Positions 16,447-25,721 of a stretch of 64,000 bases of DNA are shown here, one piece after another. The notes under the pieces are model-generated. The model did no database searches and was not told where the DNA came from. It saw only the letters and a program-made list of their open reading frames with translations. The stretch spans positions 292,125 through 356,124 of the forward strand of contig NZ_FTNO01000002.1 in assembly GCF_900156425.1 (NCBI RefSeq), read 5' to 3'. Origin of the DNA: Haladaptatus litoreus (GTDB taxonomy: Archaea; Halobacteriota; Halobacteria; Halobacteriales; Haladaptataceae). A program made the translations under genes and the position numbers. Position 1 is the stretch's first letter. Every line of letters begins with the position of its first letter.

Positions 16447-16569
16447 GTCGTTTTCCCACTCCGGATGCCGTGAACCTCTCTTCGTCTGGCTTTCCTATTT
16501 CAGTTTCGGGAGAAAATTGCCGCCGGTGAACCCGCAGGTTTTACGCCCTCTCTCCCAGTAGGCCATACA

Positions 16570-18363
16570 GTGAACCCCGAGCGGATTCTGGACGAATTTC
16601 CCGCGCCCTCCTTTCGCGGCAACCAGCAGGACGCTCTCGGAAATGTTCGGGAGGCTTTCGAGAGTGGCAACGACGTGGTGCTGGTTCGCGCCCCGACGGG
16701 AAGCGGGAAATCGCTCCTCGCCCGCTCGATTGCGGGATGCGCCAGACGGGTCGAGGACGCCGACCCGAGCGACGCGACGGGGGCGTACTACACCACGCCG
16801 CAGGTGTCGCAGTTGGACGACGTGGCCAGTGACGACCTACTGGACGATTTGAAAATCATTCGGGGCAAGCGAAACTACTCCTGTATTTTGCCGGGAGAAC
16901 ACGACACACCCGTCGATAGAGCGCCCTGCGCCCGCGAGAAGGGCTACGACTGCTCGGTGAAACATCGCTGTCCGTATTTTTCCGACCGCGCCATCGCCAG
17001 CAATCGGGAGATTGCGGCGATGACGCTGGCCTATTTCATGCGAACCGCCGGGTCGGAGGTGTTCAGAAAGCGCGACGTGGTAGTTATCGACGAGGCCCAC
17101 GGACTCGCGGAGTGGGCCGAAATGTACGCGACAATCGACCTGAATCCCCGGACAGTTCCCATCTGGGACGACCTGAAAATACCCGAGATGACCGGACTGG
17201 ACAGGGCGGTACAGTACGCCGACAGCCTTTCCGGAACCTGTAAGCGACGAAAGGACGACCTCATCGCACAGCAGGAACTCACCGCCCCGGAGGCGGCCCG
17301 CAGGGACCGCCTCCAAGAACTCATCTCCGAGTTGGACTGGTTCGTGGACGACTACCGAAACCCCGACAGTGCAACCGAGTGGGTCGTAGACCAACCTGAC
17401 GGAAAAGGCGGCCCGATTACGATCAAGCCGATGAATCCCGAGCGCTACCTCGCCCACACCGTCTGGGAGCGCGGGAACAAGTTCGCGCTTCTCTCCGCGA
17501 CGATTCTGAACAAGGATGCGTTCTGTCGGCAGGTCGGACTCGACCCTGCCGACGTCACGCTCGTGGACGTTGGCCACACGTTCCCCGTGGAAAACCGTCC
17601 GCTCTACGACGTGACGCAGGGCAAGATGACCTACGAACATCGCGAGGAGACGCTGCCCAAAATCGCCCGCACCGTCGTCAAAATCATGCAGGAACATCCG
17701 GACGAGAAGGGAATCGTCCACGCCCATTCGTACCACATTCAGGAGAAGCTGACCCGAAAACTCCGTGAGTTCGGGGTCGGCGGCAGAGTGCGCGCGCACG
17801 AACGCGACAGCAGGGACGAAGACCTCGAAGCGTGGAAAGCCAGCGACGACCCGGACGTGTTCGTTTCCGTGAAAATGGAGGAAGCCCTCGATTTGAAGGG
17901 TGACCTCGCGCGCTGGCAAGTCCTCTGCAAAGCCCCGTTTTTGAACACCAGCGATTCGCGGGTCGCCCACCGCCTCGAAAACGGTCAGTGGGCGTGGTAC
18001 TACCGGGCCGCACTCCGGACCGTGATTCAGGCCTGTGGGCGCGTCATTCGCGCCCCGGACGACTACGGCGCGACGTATCTCGCGGACTCCAGTCTCCTCC
18101 AACTGTTCGACCGCGCTCGCACCGACATGCCCGACTGGTTCGCGGAGCAAGTAGACAGAATGAGTTATCCAGACCTGCCGGAGTTCGAACCCGACGGAGC
18201 GGGCGGAAACGGTGGCGGTGGTGGAGGGAGTCGAAACAATCGCGGCGGAAGTCACGGCAGTTCCGACAATGACGGTGAAAAACCGAAATCGAACTCGAAG
18301 AGCAAATCCGGCTACTCACGCAACCGAAAGAGTCCGATGGCGGACGTGTGGGATACGGAATAG
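16570..18363 (+). CDS. XPD/Rad3-like ATP-dependent DNA helicase
   Basis: A 597-residue superfamily 2 helicase of the Rad3/XPD group. Walker A is APTGSGKS (41-48), the DEAH box is VIDEAH (D174-H177), and motif VI is QACGRVIRAPDD. Four cysteines between them (C105, C120, C128, C134) match the 4Fe-4S cluster that defines XPD/DinG-like helicases. These unwind DNA 5' to 3' and act in repair or recombination. The last 60 residues are a Gly/Ser/Asn-rich disordered tail. The start is GTG 16570. A 9-bp-stem hairpin follows the stop. Confidence 0.9.
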   Translation: MNPERILDEFPAPSFRGNQQDALGNVREAFESGNDVVLVRAPTGSGKSLLARSIAGCARRVEDADPSDATGAYYTTPQVSQLDDVASDDLLDDLKIIRGKRNYSCILPGEHDTPVDRAPCAREKGYDCSVKHRCPYFSDRAIASNREIAAMTLAYFMRTAGSEVFRKRDVVVIDEAHGLAEWAEMYATIDLNPRTVPIWDDLKIPEMTGLDRAVQYADSLSGTCKRRKDDLIAQQELTAPEAARRDRLQELISELDWFVDDYRNPDSATEWVVDQPDGKGGPITIKPMNPERYLAHTVWERGNKFALLSATILNKDAFCRQVGLDPADVTLVDVGHTFPVENRPLYDVTQGKMTYEHREETLPKIARTVVKIMQEHPDEKGIVHAHSYHIQEKLTRKLREFGVGGRVRAHERDSRDEDLEAWKASDDPDVFVSVKMEEALDLKGDLARWQVLCKAPFLNTSDSRVAHRLENGQWAWYYRAALRTVIQACGRVIRAPDDYGATYLADSSLLQLFDRARTDMPDWFAEQVDRMSYPDLPEFEPDGAGGNGGGGGGSRNNRGGSHGSSDNDGEKPKSNSKSKSGYSRNRKSPMADVWDTE

Positions 18364-18369
18364 GCGGCT

Positions 18370-18390
18370 GCTTCGATTTCGAATCGAAGC
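18370..18390 (+). terminator. Hairpin downstream of the helicase gene
   Basis: GCTTCGATT and AATCGAAGC form a 9-bp perfect stem with a 3-nt loop, starting 7 bp after the stop codon. There is no T-run directly after it, so termination is a guess. Confidence 0.35.
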
Positions 18391-18422
18391 CGCGTTGGAT
18401 CTACTCAAGCATACTAGGTGTC

Positions 18423-18431
18423 TAATTTATT
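18423..18431 (+). promoter_or_regulatory. TATA-like box of the amidase gene
   Basis: TAATTTATT is centred 32 bp before ATG 18459, which predicts a very short or absent 5' leader. Confidence 0.4.
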
Positions 18432-18458
18432 CTTCCATTACCCGGAATCAGAACGACG

Positions 18459-19529
18459 ATGCACGAAACGAGACGGACGATTCTCAAGACGATTGGCGCT
18501 GTCGCGGGTGCAGGTGCGATTTCCGGCCAAGCGAGTGCAAAGAACGCAATGCGACTTCCAGCAACGAAACCCGAGATGGCGTGGGCACCGGCAGACGAAT
18601 CGAACTACGACGAGGCGGAACGCGAATCCGACCTCGACATTCGGTGGTTCATCGTCCACGTCGCGCAGGGTGAAGCGGACTGGACGGTGAACTACTTCCA
18701 AAATCCTGACGCGAACGTGAGCGCGCACTACGTCGCAGACCACGAGACGGGCGACCTCACGCAGATGCTGGCCGAGGAGGACATCGGCTGGCACGCCGGA
18801 AACTGGCCGTACAACCAGCACTCGCTCGGTATCGAACACTCCGGGTGGGTCAACGAGACGGAGTACACCGACGAACTGTACGAGGCCTCCGCGAAAATCG
18901 TCCGATGGTCTGCGACCGAGTTCGACTTCCCGAAGCGCGTCCGTCGCTACGACATCGCGCCCTGTAACGCGAAAGACGGCGAGGGCGGCGTTATCGGCCA
19001 CGATCAGATTCCGAATCCGAACGACTGCACGAAACCGGGCGGCATCAGCGGCCACTACGACCCCGGGTCGCTGTGGAACTGGGGACGCTACGAGGGATTC
19101 ATCCGGCGCTGGGACGTGGAATCCGGCGAAAACGCCGTCGTCCTCTCAGATGACGCGGTTCACCACGGCCCGGACGACCACGCGAAAACGATGGCGGTTC
19201 CCTCGGGAGCGGTCGGCACCGCCACTGGAAACGTTCTCGTCCGCAAGGGAACCCAGTGGTACAAACTCGACTTCGGCGGCACTCACGGGTGGATTCCAGC
19301 GGACGACGTGCTCTACGCGCGATTCGATGCGGGACAATCAGTACAGACGACTTCCGGCCTCAGCGTCAGAGCAGAACCGAGCGGGGAACGGCTCGGCGTC
19401 GTTCCGGAGGGAACCGCAGGAGTCATCGCAGACGGCCCGGTCGATACCGGCGGCTATCGCTGGTGGAAAGTAGAATACGACGGCGGTCAAACTGGATGGT
19501 CTGCCGACTACTGGCTCACAGCAGAGTAG
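18459..19529 (+). CDS. Secreted N-acetylmuramoyl-L-alanine amidase-like protein with SH3b-type C-terminus
   Basis: A 356-residue protein. A Tat signal (ETRRTILKTIGAVAGAGA, Arg5-Arg6) directs export. Residues 60-210 are an Amidase_2 (PGRP/AmpD-like) domain with probable zinc ligands H67 in WFIVHVAQG, H181 or H199, and D201 in HYDPGSLWNW; LGIEHSGW is also kept. Residues 220-356 look like one or two SH3b-type repeats (NVLVRKGTQWYKL, LSVRAEPSGERLG, WWKVEYDGGQTGW). The substrate of such enzymes is bacterial peptidoglycan, which haloarchaea lack. It may act on competing bacteria or a different amide bond. Confidence 0.85.
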   Translation: MHETRRTILKTIGAVAGAGAISGQASAKNAMRLPATKPEMAWAPADESNYDEAERESDLDIRWFIVHVAQGEADWTVNYFQNPDANVSAHYVADHETGDLTQMLAEEDIGWHAGNWPYNQHSLGIEHSGWVNETEYTDELYEASAKIVRWSATEFDFPKRVRRYDIAPCNAKDGEGGVIGHDQIPNPNDCTKPGGISGHYDPGSLWNWGRYEGFIRRWDVESGENAVVLSDDAVHHGPDDHAKTMAVPSGAVGTATGNVLVRKGTQWYKLDFGGTHGWIPADDVLYARFDAGQSVQTTSGLSVRAEPSGERLGVVPEGTAGVIADGPVDTGGYRWWKVEYDGGQTGWSADYWLTAE

Positions 19530-19605
19530 CGGTGTAGGCGACTCCCGAACTCACCATCAACAGGACGAAAAACAGTGAAATCAGTTTTTGTCGAAGGTTT
19601 TCCAT
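19516..19605 (-). CDS. Putative 29-residue single-TM microprotein
   Basis: The minus strand encodes MENLRQKLISLFFVLLMVSS followed by GVAYTATLL and a TGA stop. It has a short basic head and one 20-residue hydrophobic span, a pattern I associate with tiny haloarchaeal membrane proteins. Its last 14 bases overlap the 3' end of the amidase gene antisense. Translation is not proven. Confidence 0.45.
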   Translation of the reverse strand: MENLRQKLISLFFVLLMVSSGVAYTATLL

Positions 19606-19642
19606 ACGAAAGTCGAACTATCGGAGGAAAATAAAGCTTCGG

Positions 19643-20647
19643 TCACTCGATTCGCGCATCAACGACGACGTGCCAGACACCCTCGCTGTGGCTTTTCACG
19701 CGCCGTTTGTCGAGGATTTCGACCCTGCACCCGTGGGTTTCTGCGGCCTCTCGAAGTCGTCCCACGGGGCGCTCCCACAGCCGATTTTCGGGCGTCGTCT
19801 CGTGCATGTGAACGATTCCGCCGGGTTCCAACGCGGCGAGCGCGCTGTCCAGATACTCGTGGGCGTCGTAGTAACCCATCATGACGCGCGCTACTGGTTG
19901 GTCCATCTCGATTTCCCGGCAGTCCACCCGATAGGCGTCGATATTTTCGGTCACGCCGTTTAACACGGCGTTTTCGAGGAGGAACTGGAACGCGGTCGGA
20001 TTTCGTTCGACTGCCGTGACCTGCGCCCCCGCGCGGGCCATCGGGAGCGTGAAGTAGCCGATTCCGGCGAACATGTCGAGGACGCGCTCGCCGGGTTCGA
20101 CTATTGTCCCCATCCGGGCGCGTTCCTGTTGATTGCCGGGCGCGAACATGACTTTCCGCAAATCGAGGGCGTACTTCGTCCCGTGCTCCGTGTGGATGGT
20201 TTCGGTGTCGCCCGACCCGGCGACGACCGTCGTCTCGGGTTCGCGGTGCTCACCCGAGATTCCGTCGCGCGAGAGAATCGTATCCGCCTCGCCGTGCAAG
20301 TCGAGAAGTGCCTCGCCGACTTCCTCCTTCCGCGGGCAGTCTTCGAACTGGGCGAGAATCACGCTCCCGATGACGGCCCACGATTTCGGTGCCAAATCGA
20401 GTTCGTCCTCGCTCCATCCCTGCGCGCGAAGGTGTGCTTCCAAATCCGGCAGTCGAGGTTCCGGACTCACTTGCTCGATAACGTCCAGAACGTCGGTTCC
20501 CGTCGGTTCTTCTGTTACCGGCAGTTCGACCGTTTTGCCGTCGTGTTCGCGCACTTTTCGGGTATCGTCGTACACCCCTTCGGCAGTCAGTTCCGCAATC
20601 GCGGTTTCGGCCTTCGGTTTTTCTACGAGGACTGCGAGGTCATTCAT
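19643..20647 (-). CDS. TYW2/Trm5-family tRNA methyltransferase
   Basis: A 334-residue class I SAM-dependent methyltransferase. The SAM site LDMFAGIGYFTLPMA is followed by VERNPTAFQFLLENAVLNGV and a motif MGYYDAHEYLDSALAALEPG. The MGY motif favours the Taw2/TYW2 branch, which transfers the aminocarboxypropyl group of SAM during wyosine synthesis at tRNA-Phe position 37, over the Trm5 m1G methylase branch. That subgroup call is moderate. The start overlaps the end of the NMD3 gene by 8 bp, so the two are likely translationally coupled. Confidence 0.85.
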   Translation of the reverse strand: MNDLAVLVEKPKAETAIAELTAEGVYDDTRKVREHDGKTVELPVTEEPTGTDVLDVIEQVSPEPRLPDLEAHLRAQGWSEDELDLAPKSWAVIGSVILAQFEDCPRKEEVGEALLDLHGEADTILSRDGISGEHREPETTVVAGSGDTETIHTEHGTKYALDLRKVMFAPGNQQERARMGTIVEPGERVLDMFAGIGYFTLPMARAGAQVTAVERNPTAFQFLLENAVLNGVTENIDAYRVDCREIEMDQPVARVMMGYYDAHEYLDSALAALEPGGIVHMHETTPENRLWERPVGRLREAAETHGCRVEILDKRRVKSHSEGVWHVVVDARIE

Positions 20648-21752
20648 CGGGAACCACGTAGAGTCCGGAACGACTCTTGAACACCGGAATCATGTCGGCG
20701 TCGTCGTCCATGTACGAGGGCCGCGCAATCGTTTTGGTTTGGAATGTTTCAGGGTCGAGGACTTGCACTGCGTGCTCGTCCTCGACGGTGACGAGCGTGG
20801 TTTCTTCGGCGTCGTCGATGTGACCCAACTTCTTCGCGTCCGGGGCGTCCCCGTCCTCGAACTGGGATTCGTACTGCTCGCCGGTCGTGATTCGGATTCC
20901 TTTGAGATTCCCCTGAACGCTCCGAACCAGCACCGGGCCATCCTCGTCGTCCGGGTCGATGATGTCACCGTGGGTAAAGGGCGGAAGCCGAATCGCGTAG
21001 GTCACGCGGTACACTTCGTTGCCGTCCTCGTCCTCCGTGACGAGGGTTTCCGAATCGGTGAAGTTGCCGCCGAACTCCTCGATTACTTTGTTGGAAATCT
21101 TCTTGCCGATGTTGTTGGTCGAAACCTTGAGATTGAGTCCGTCCTGCGTTTCATCGACTTCGGTGATGAAGGCGTTCCTGTCGCCCGTCGCCTCCATATC
21201 CGCGACGATTTCGTTTGCAATTTCTTTCGTGCGCTTTTCCTCTTCCGGCGTCGGCACTCGATCAACGCCACGAAGTTGGACGATGCTGGCGTAGTAGTCG
21301 CCCGCGATACGGCCACAGCGAGTACAGGTCTGTTTGGCCAGCATAACGGGAACCATCAGTTCTTCTTCGACCAGCGTTCCGCGCACGACGCCGGAGAAAT
21401 AACAGTGCATCCGGATCGTGTTCTGGTCGATTTGCTCCGGTTCGACCTGCCACGACACGTCGCGGGTGTCTACGTGAACTGCGAGGGCTTCGCTCACCTC
21501 CTCGATGGCGATGTCGGTGTAATCCTGCGCGCCGATGTCCACCCAGCGTCTGCCGCGGAAAACGGCACCACACTGGGCGCAGACGCGAACCTCGACTCGC
21601 TCCGGCGCGGAGACGAGGTCGAATCGGTCGAAATAACACTCGTCGCAGAGCTTTCTGTCTTGGGTCGATGCAGAGGCGGGATAGTCCCGTTCCGTGATGT
21701 CCACTTCGATGGTGTTGCCGCAGTTCGGGCAAAATTCGCGGGACTCGGTCAT
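20640..21752 (-). CDS. NMD3-like protein
   Basis: A 370-residue archaeal homologue of the eukaryotic 60S export adaptor NMD3. The N-terminus carries the family's zinc-binding cysteine pairs: CPNCG, CDECY, CAQCG and later CTRCG. The rest follows the NMD3 domain pattern with DINxSNNIGKK-like KVSTNNIGKKI and a C-terminal OB-like region. Archaea lack a nucleus, so a role in large-subunit maturation or quality control is assumed. It is followed by the TYW2-like gene with an 8-bp overlap. Confidence 0.9.
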   Translation of the reverse strand: MTESREFCPNCGNTIEVDITERDYPASASTQDRKLCDECYFDRFDLVSAPERVEVRVCAQCGAVFRGRRWVDIGAQDYTDIAIEEVSEALAVHVDTRDVSWQVEPEQIDQNTIRMHCYFSGVVRGTLVEEELMVPVMLAKQTCTRCGRIAGDYYASIVQLRGVDRVPTPEEEKRTKEIANEIVADMEATGDRNAFITEVDETQDGLNLKVSTNNIGKKISNKVIEEFGGNFTDSETLVTEDEDGNEVYRVTYAIRLPPFTHGDIIDPDDEDGPVLVRSVQGNLKGIRITTGEQYESQFEDGDAPDAKKLGHIDDAEETTLVTVEDEHAVQVLDPETFQTKTIARPSYMDDDADMIPVFKSRSGLYVVPDE

Positions 21753-21833
21753 TGGCGGTTCTATGTCGTTCTCACTTTTAAGCCTGTAGAACCGTATCCT
21801 CGTGCGAAATCAGCCTTTCGCGCGAATAGCACC

Positions 21834-22724
21834 TCATCGCGCGAATATCGACACGTCCTCGTCCTCAGAATCGCGCCACGAGTAAACTGGTTTCCAGCCC
21901 AACATCGACCGGGCTTTTTCGGTTGAAAGCGCCGAATCACTGCCCGTAATCTGGCAACTGCCGGGCACTTCGCCGAAGAACTCGGAAAGAACGTCTTCGA
22001 TGGGCCTGTCGAGGTAATTGTCCTCGGCACTGATGAGGAACGGTTGGTGTCCGCGGAAATCGGCCGTGATGGCGTCTTCGGTAGCGGTTGCAACGTCTCG
22101 AATATCGACGTATGACCAGAAGTTGCCCGCGCCGGTCGCGAGGTCGTTCCGTGCATCCAGACAGTCGTACTCGCCGGGGAACTGTATCCACGAGGCGCGA
22201 ATCGACGCCACGGGAACGCCGTGGCGTCGAGCGACCATCGCCCCGATTTCCTCGCCCACGACTTTCGACGTGCCGTAGGGGTCTTCCGGACGGAGCGGAT
22301 GCTCTTCGTCCAGCGGGAGGTACTCCGGAAGCGACGGTTCGCCCGCGAGAGGGAATCCGAAGGCGCTCTCGCTCGACGCCCACGCCACGCGAGCGCCCGC
22401 GCGTCCGGCGGCGGTCAGCACGTTGTAGACGCTGATGACGTTGTTTTCGAACACGCGCATTCCGGCGTGGCGCTCCGGCGACGGGCGCGCCGTCCAGTGG
22501 ACAACGGCGTCGGGGTTCTCGGTCGAAACGACCTCGGATGCTTCGACCTGTTCGGTCAAATCCGCACTCCGAAACGAAAGATTGCGGTAGCCTTCGAGAT
22601 TCCATTCGGTTCGTGAAAGACCGACGCAGGTAACGTCCCACCCTCGTTCGGCGAGATGGACGGCAAGCCACCGTCCGGTATGGTCGAGACTACCGGTCAA
22701 AAGTACCGTACCGGTCATCGACAT
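21834..22724 (-). CDS. NAD-dependent epimerase/dehydratase (extended SDR)
   Basis: A 296-residue Rossmann-fold protein. The nucleotide-binding motif is TGSLDHTGRWLA, a variant of TGxxGxxG with one Gly changed. The catalytic YxxxK is YGTSK, preceded by WASSESAFG for the Ser. Extended SDRs of this kind act on nucleotide sugars. Substrate cannot be assigned, and there are no glycan genes alongside. Confidence 0.85.
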   Translation of the reverse strand: MSMTGTVLLTGSLDHTGRWLAVHLAERGWDVTCVGLSRTEWNLEGYRNLSFRSADLTEQVEASEVVSTENPDAVVHWTARPSPERHAGMRVFENNVISVYNVLTAAGRAGARVAWASSESAFGFPLAGEPSLPEYLPLDEEHPLRPEDPYGTSKVVGEEIGAMVARRHGVPVASIRASWIQFPGEYDCLDARNDLATGAGNFWSYVDIRDVATATEDAITADFRGHQPFLISAEDNYLDRPIEDVLSEFFGEVPGSCQITGSDSALSTEKARSMLGWKPVYSWRDSEDEDVSIFAR

Positions 22725-22860
22725 ACCCTCGTCGGTTCACACGAGAACATACAGTTCCTAGCATCCGTCCGTGGGTAAGCGTTCCGGCCCTCCCGACGCG
22801 ATTTTGTCTGCGTATTTTGCCGTTTCTTTCGCGTGCTACCGTCCGACGCGCCTGATAAAT

Positions 22861-22868
22861 GCTTAAAC
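22861..22868 (+). promoter_or_regulatory. TATA-like box of htpX
   Basis: GCTTAAAC is centred about 28 bp before ATG 22893, consistent with a leaderless transcript. Confidence 0.4.
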
Positions 22869-22892
22869 GGTCGGAATCCCTAGACACCACGT

Positions 22893-23756
22893 ATGGAATG
22901 GAAAGCAGACTGGGGCCTTCGGGCCAGAATGGGCCTGACGATGTTCCTGCTGTTCGCGCTGTATATCGTGTTCATCGCCGTACTATCGACCCGATTGAAC
23001 CTGCTCCTTATCGCATTGATATTCGGCGGATTCTCGCTTGGACAGTTCTTCTTCAGCGATAAACTCACGCTGTGGAGCATGGGCGCGAAAGAGGTCGATG
23101 AAAGCGAATATCCGGAGCTCCACGGAATGGTGAGCCGACTGTCTCAACAGGCAGACCTGCCAAAGCCGAAAGTCGCGGTTTCCCAAACTCGTGTTCCAAA
23201 CGCCTTCGCAACGGGGCGTTCCCAGAAGAAGGCCGCCGTCTGCGTGACGACCGGACTAATGCAGACGCTCGACCAGGAGGAACTAGAGGGCGTCATCGCG
23301 CACGAACTCGCACACATCAAAAACCGCGACATGATGGTGATGACTATCGCGTCGTTCCTCTCGACCATTGCGTTCATGATCGTGCGCTGGGGTTGGTGGT
23401 TCGGCGGTGGCGACAACCGCAATCAGGCACCTGTCTGGGTGGCCATCCTCGCCTCGCTCGTCGTCTGGATTGTCAGCTACATCCTCATCCGGGCGCTCTC
23501 GCGCTACCGCGAATTCGCCGCAGACCGCGGCGGAGCAAGTATCACGGGTAAACCGTCGGCGCTGGCGTCGGCCCTGATGACCATCGACGGTCGGATGGAC
23601 AACGTTCCGAAAGAAGACCTGCGCGAGGAGGCGGAGATGAACGCCTTCTTCATCATCCCGATTCGGAGCGGTTTCATCGGAAAGCTGTTCAGCACGCACC
23701 CGAGCACCGAGCGCCGGGTCGAGAAGTTGCGCGAGTTGGAACGAGAGATGTACTAA
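22893..23756 (+). CDS. htpX: HtpX-like M48 membrane zinc metalloprotease
   Basis: A 287-residue protein with two N-terminal transmembrane segments (about 15-55), the zinc motif HELAH at H137-H141, two further hydrophobic segments, and the third ligand Glu in RYREFAADRGG. HtpX proteases degrade misfolded membrane proteins. The next gene encodes PspAB, a partner repeatedly found beside HtpX, which supports a membrane-stress role. Confidence 0.93.
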   Translation: MEWKADWGLRARMGLTMFLLFALYIVFIAVLSTRLNLLLIALIFGGFSLGQFFFSDKLTLWSMGAKEVDESEYPELHGMVSRLSQQADLPKPKVAVSQTRVPNAFATGRSQKKAAVCVTTGLMQTLDQEELEGVIAHELAHIKNRDMMVMTIASFLSTIAFMIVRWGWWFGGGDNRNQAPVWVAILASLVVWIVSYILIRALSRYREFAADRGGASITGKPSALASALMTIDGRMDNVPKEDLREEAEMNAFFIIPIRSGFIGKLFSTHPSTERRVEKLRELEREMY

Positions 23757-23904
23757 GGCGTCCTTGACGGAGGCGTCATTCGCTTTTGCTTGCAGTTTTG
23801 TTAGTCCGCCGACATCTGCGAGAATCGTTTCGACACCGTTCTGCAAACCTCTATTCTCTGATTTTATCAACTCCTTTTTGCGCCCCCCGCGCGTACACCC
23901 GCGC

Positions 23905-24510
23905 ATGGGACTACTGGATGGAATCCGCGAAGTGCTCGGCATCCGGGCCGAGACGGACGCTGGCCGGGATGCAGACCCCGAAGACCTCTTCGGAATGAGC
24001 ACGGCCTACGTCACGATGGAAGCCGACCTCGGCTACGAACCGGTCGGGATGGCCGCGCTCTGTTTTTCGGAAGTCGATAGCACCGATTTCAAGAACGCGG
24101 TTGACGACGTTCACGCCATTCTCGAAGCCGGAAAGGAAGAGACGGGAACAGAAGCGCAGGCGCACGTGGACAGCCACGGCTACTCGTGGTTCGTCCTCGA
24201 AGACGACGACTTCGAAGACCTCGTGACGAGCCTCCACTTCGCCGCCGACACGTTCGTGGAACAGGGGTACGGTTCACGGCTTCTTGCCGCACTCTTTGGA
24301 TTCCAGCAGGACGGAAACAACGTCTACTGGGTGTACTCGTTCCGCAGAGGCGCATACTATCCCTTCGCGCCTGAGCGCGGCCACGAGCGGGATTCCTCGG
24401 CGGAGTTCAAACTGGAGAGCAATCTCGACGGCGAACTCGAAATCGAATCGGACGAACAGTATTGGTATCCACTCTGGCCCGACAACATCCACGAACATCC
24501 GTGGGACTGA
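23905..24510 (+). CDS. pspAB: PspA-associated protein PspAB
   Basis: A 201-residue acidic soluble protein. MGLLDGIREVLG, EDLFGMSTAYVTMEADLGYE, FRRGAYYPFAP and the ending EQYWYPLWPD match haloarchaeal PspAB proteins as I remember them. It follows htpX by 148 bp on the same strand. No PspA gene is in the window. I chose ATG 23905 because the family begins MGLLD. A role in membrane-stress response is inferred from the gene pairing. Confidence 0.8.
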   Translation: MGLLDGIREVLGIRAETDAGRDADPEDLFGMSTAYVTMEADLGYEPVGMAALCFSEVDSTDFKNAVDDVHAILEAGKEETGTEAQAHVDSHGYSWFVLEDDDFEDLVTSLHFAADTFVEQGYGSRLLAALFGFQQDGNNVYWVYSFRRGAYYPFAPERGHERDSSAEFKLESNLDGELEIESDEQYWYPLWPDNIHEHPWD

Positions 24511-24639
24511 ATCTGTTCTCTCGACTCCCGTGAGTCGGTTTACCATGCTAATTCGTCTTCCTACCTAAACTCTGTTGTTCTAACTCGTCTACCCCTCCGC
24601 AGTCGTCCATTTTCACTTTCACTCCGCAGTTAACGGGGG

Positions 24640-24647
24640 TTTATATG
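24640..24647 (+). promoter_or_regulatory. TATA box of radA
   Basis: TTTATATG is centred about 29 bp before ATG 24673, which suggests a near-leaderless radA transcript. Confidence 0.5.
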
Positions 24648-24672
24648 ATGGTGAGAACAAGGATGGAGTACA

Positions 24673-25704
24673 ATGGCAGACGTAGACCTCGAAACCCTCC
24701 CCGGCGTTGGACCGGCGACAGCAGAAAAACTCGGCGACGCAGGGTTCGACTCGTATCAGAGCCTCGCAGTTGCAAGCCCCGGCGAACTCAGCAACACCGC
24801 CGACGTGGGCGAGAGCACCGCCGCGGACATCATTCAGGCCGCGCGGAAGGAAGCTGACATCGGCGGCTTCGAAACCGGTTCGCAGGTTCTCGAACGGCGA
24901 GAACGAATCGGTAAACTCAGCTGGCAAATCGACGAAGTGGACGACCTCCTCGGCGGCGGCGTCGAAACCCAGTCCATCACCGAAGTGTACGGCGAGTTCG
25001 GTGCTGGCAAGTCGCAGGTCACGCACCAGCTTTCGGTGAACGTGCAACTCCCACGCGAGCAGGGTGGCCTCGGCGGGAGCGTCATCTTCATCGACAGCGA
25101 GGACACGTTCCGGCCGGAGCGTATCGACGACATGGTTCGTGGCCTTCCGGACGAAGTCCTGCAGGCCACGATGGAAGACCGTGAAATAGAAGGGTCGCCG
25201 GACGACGACGAAGCAGTGACGGAACTCGTAGATGACTTCCTCGACAAGATTCACGTCGCAAAGGCGTTCAACTCCAACCACCAGATGCTCCTCGCGGAGA
25301 AATCCCAAGAACTCGCTGGCGAACACGAAGACAGCGAGTGGCCCGTTCGACTCCTCTGTATCGACAGCCTCACCGCCCACTTCCGCGCCGAGTACGTCGG
25401 CCGTGGTCAACTCGCGACCCGCCAGCAGAAACTCAACAAACATCTCCACGACATCGACAAGGTCGGCAACCTGTACAACACCGCAATCGTCGTGACGAAT
25501 CAGGTGTCTTCCAACCCCGATTCGTTCTTCGGCGACCCGACCCAGCCTATCGGTGGCAACATCCTCGGCCACAAATCCACGTTCCGGATGTACCTCCGCA
25601 AATCCAAGGGCGACAAGCGTATCGTCCGCCTCGTGGACGCGCCGAACCTCGCCGACGGCGAGGCCGTCATGCGCGTGCAGGACGCCGGTCTGAAACCGGA
25701 ATAA
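24673..25704 (+). CDS. radA: DNA repair and recombination protein RadA
   Basis: A 343-residue archaeal RecA/Rad51-family recombinase. The N-terminal 60 residues contain the helix-hairpin-helix DNA-binding region ([19 protein letters not shown]). Walker A is GEFGAGKSQ (about residue 110) and Walker B is LLCIDSL (about 226). The ending [19 protein letters not shown] is characteristic. It forms filaments on single-stranded DNA for strand exchange. Length is normal and there is no intein. Confidence 0.97.
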   Translation: MADVDLETLPGVGPATAEKLGDAGFDSYQSLAVASPGELSNTADVGESTAADIIQAARKEADIGGFETGSQVLERRERIGKLSWQIDEVDDLLGGGVETQSITEVYGEFGAGKSQVTHQLSVNVQLPREQGGLGGSVIFIDSEDTFRPERIDDMVRGLPDEVLQATMEDREIEGSPDDDEAVTELVDDFLDKIHVAKAFNSNHQMLLAEKSQELAGEHEDSEWPVRLLCIDSLTAHFRAEYVGRGQLATRQQKLNKHLHDIDKVGNLYNTAIVVTNQVSSNPDSFFGDPTQPIGGNILGHKSTFRMYLRKSKGDKRIVRLVDAPNLADGEAVMRVQDAGLKPE

Positions 25705-25721
25705 CCTCGTCGTATCACACG

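Noticed and set aside
20133-21926. Long plus-strand frame opposite the NMD3 and TYW2-like genes
   Set aside because: It spans two well-identified genes on the other strand and has no protein similarity that I recognise.
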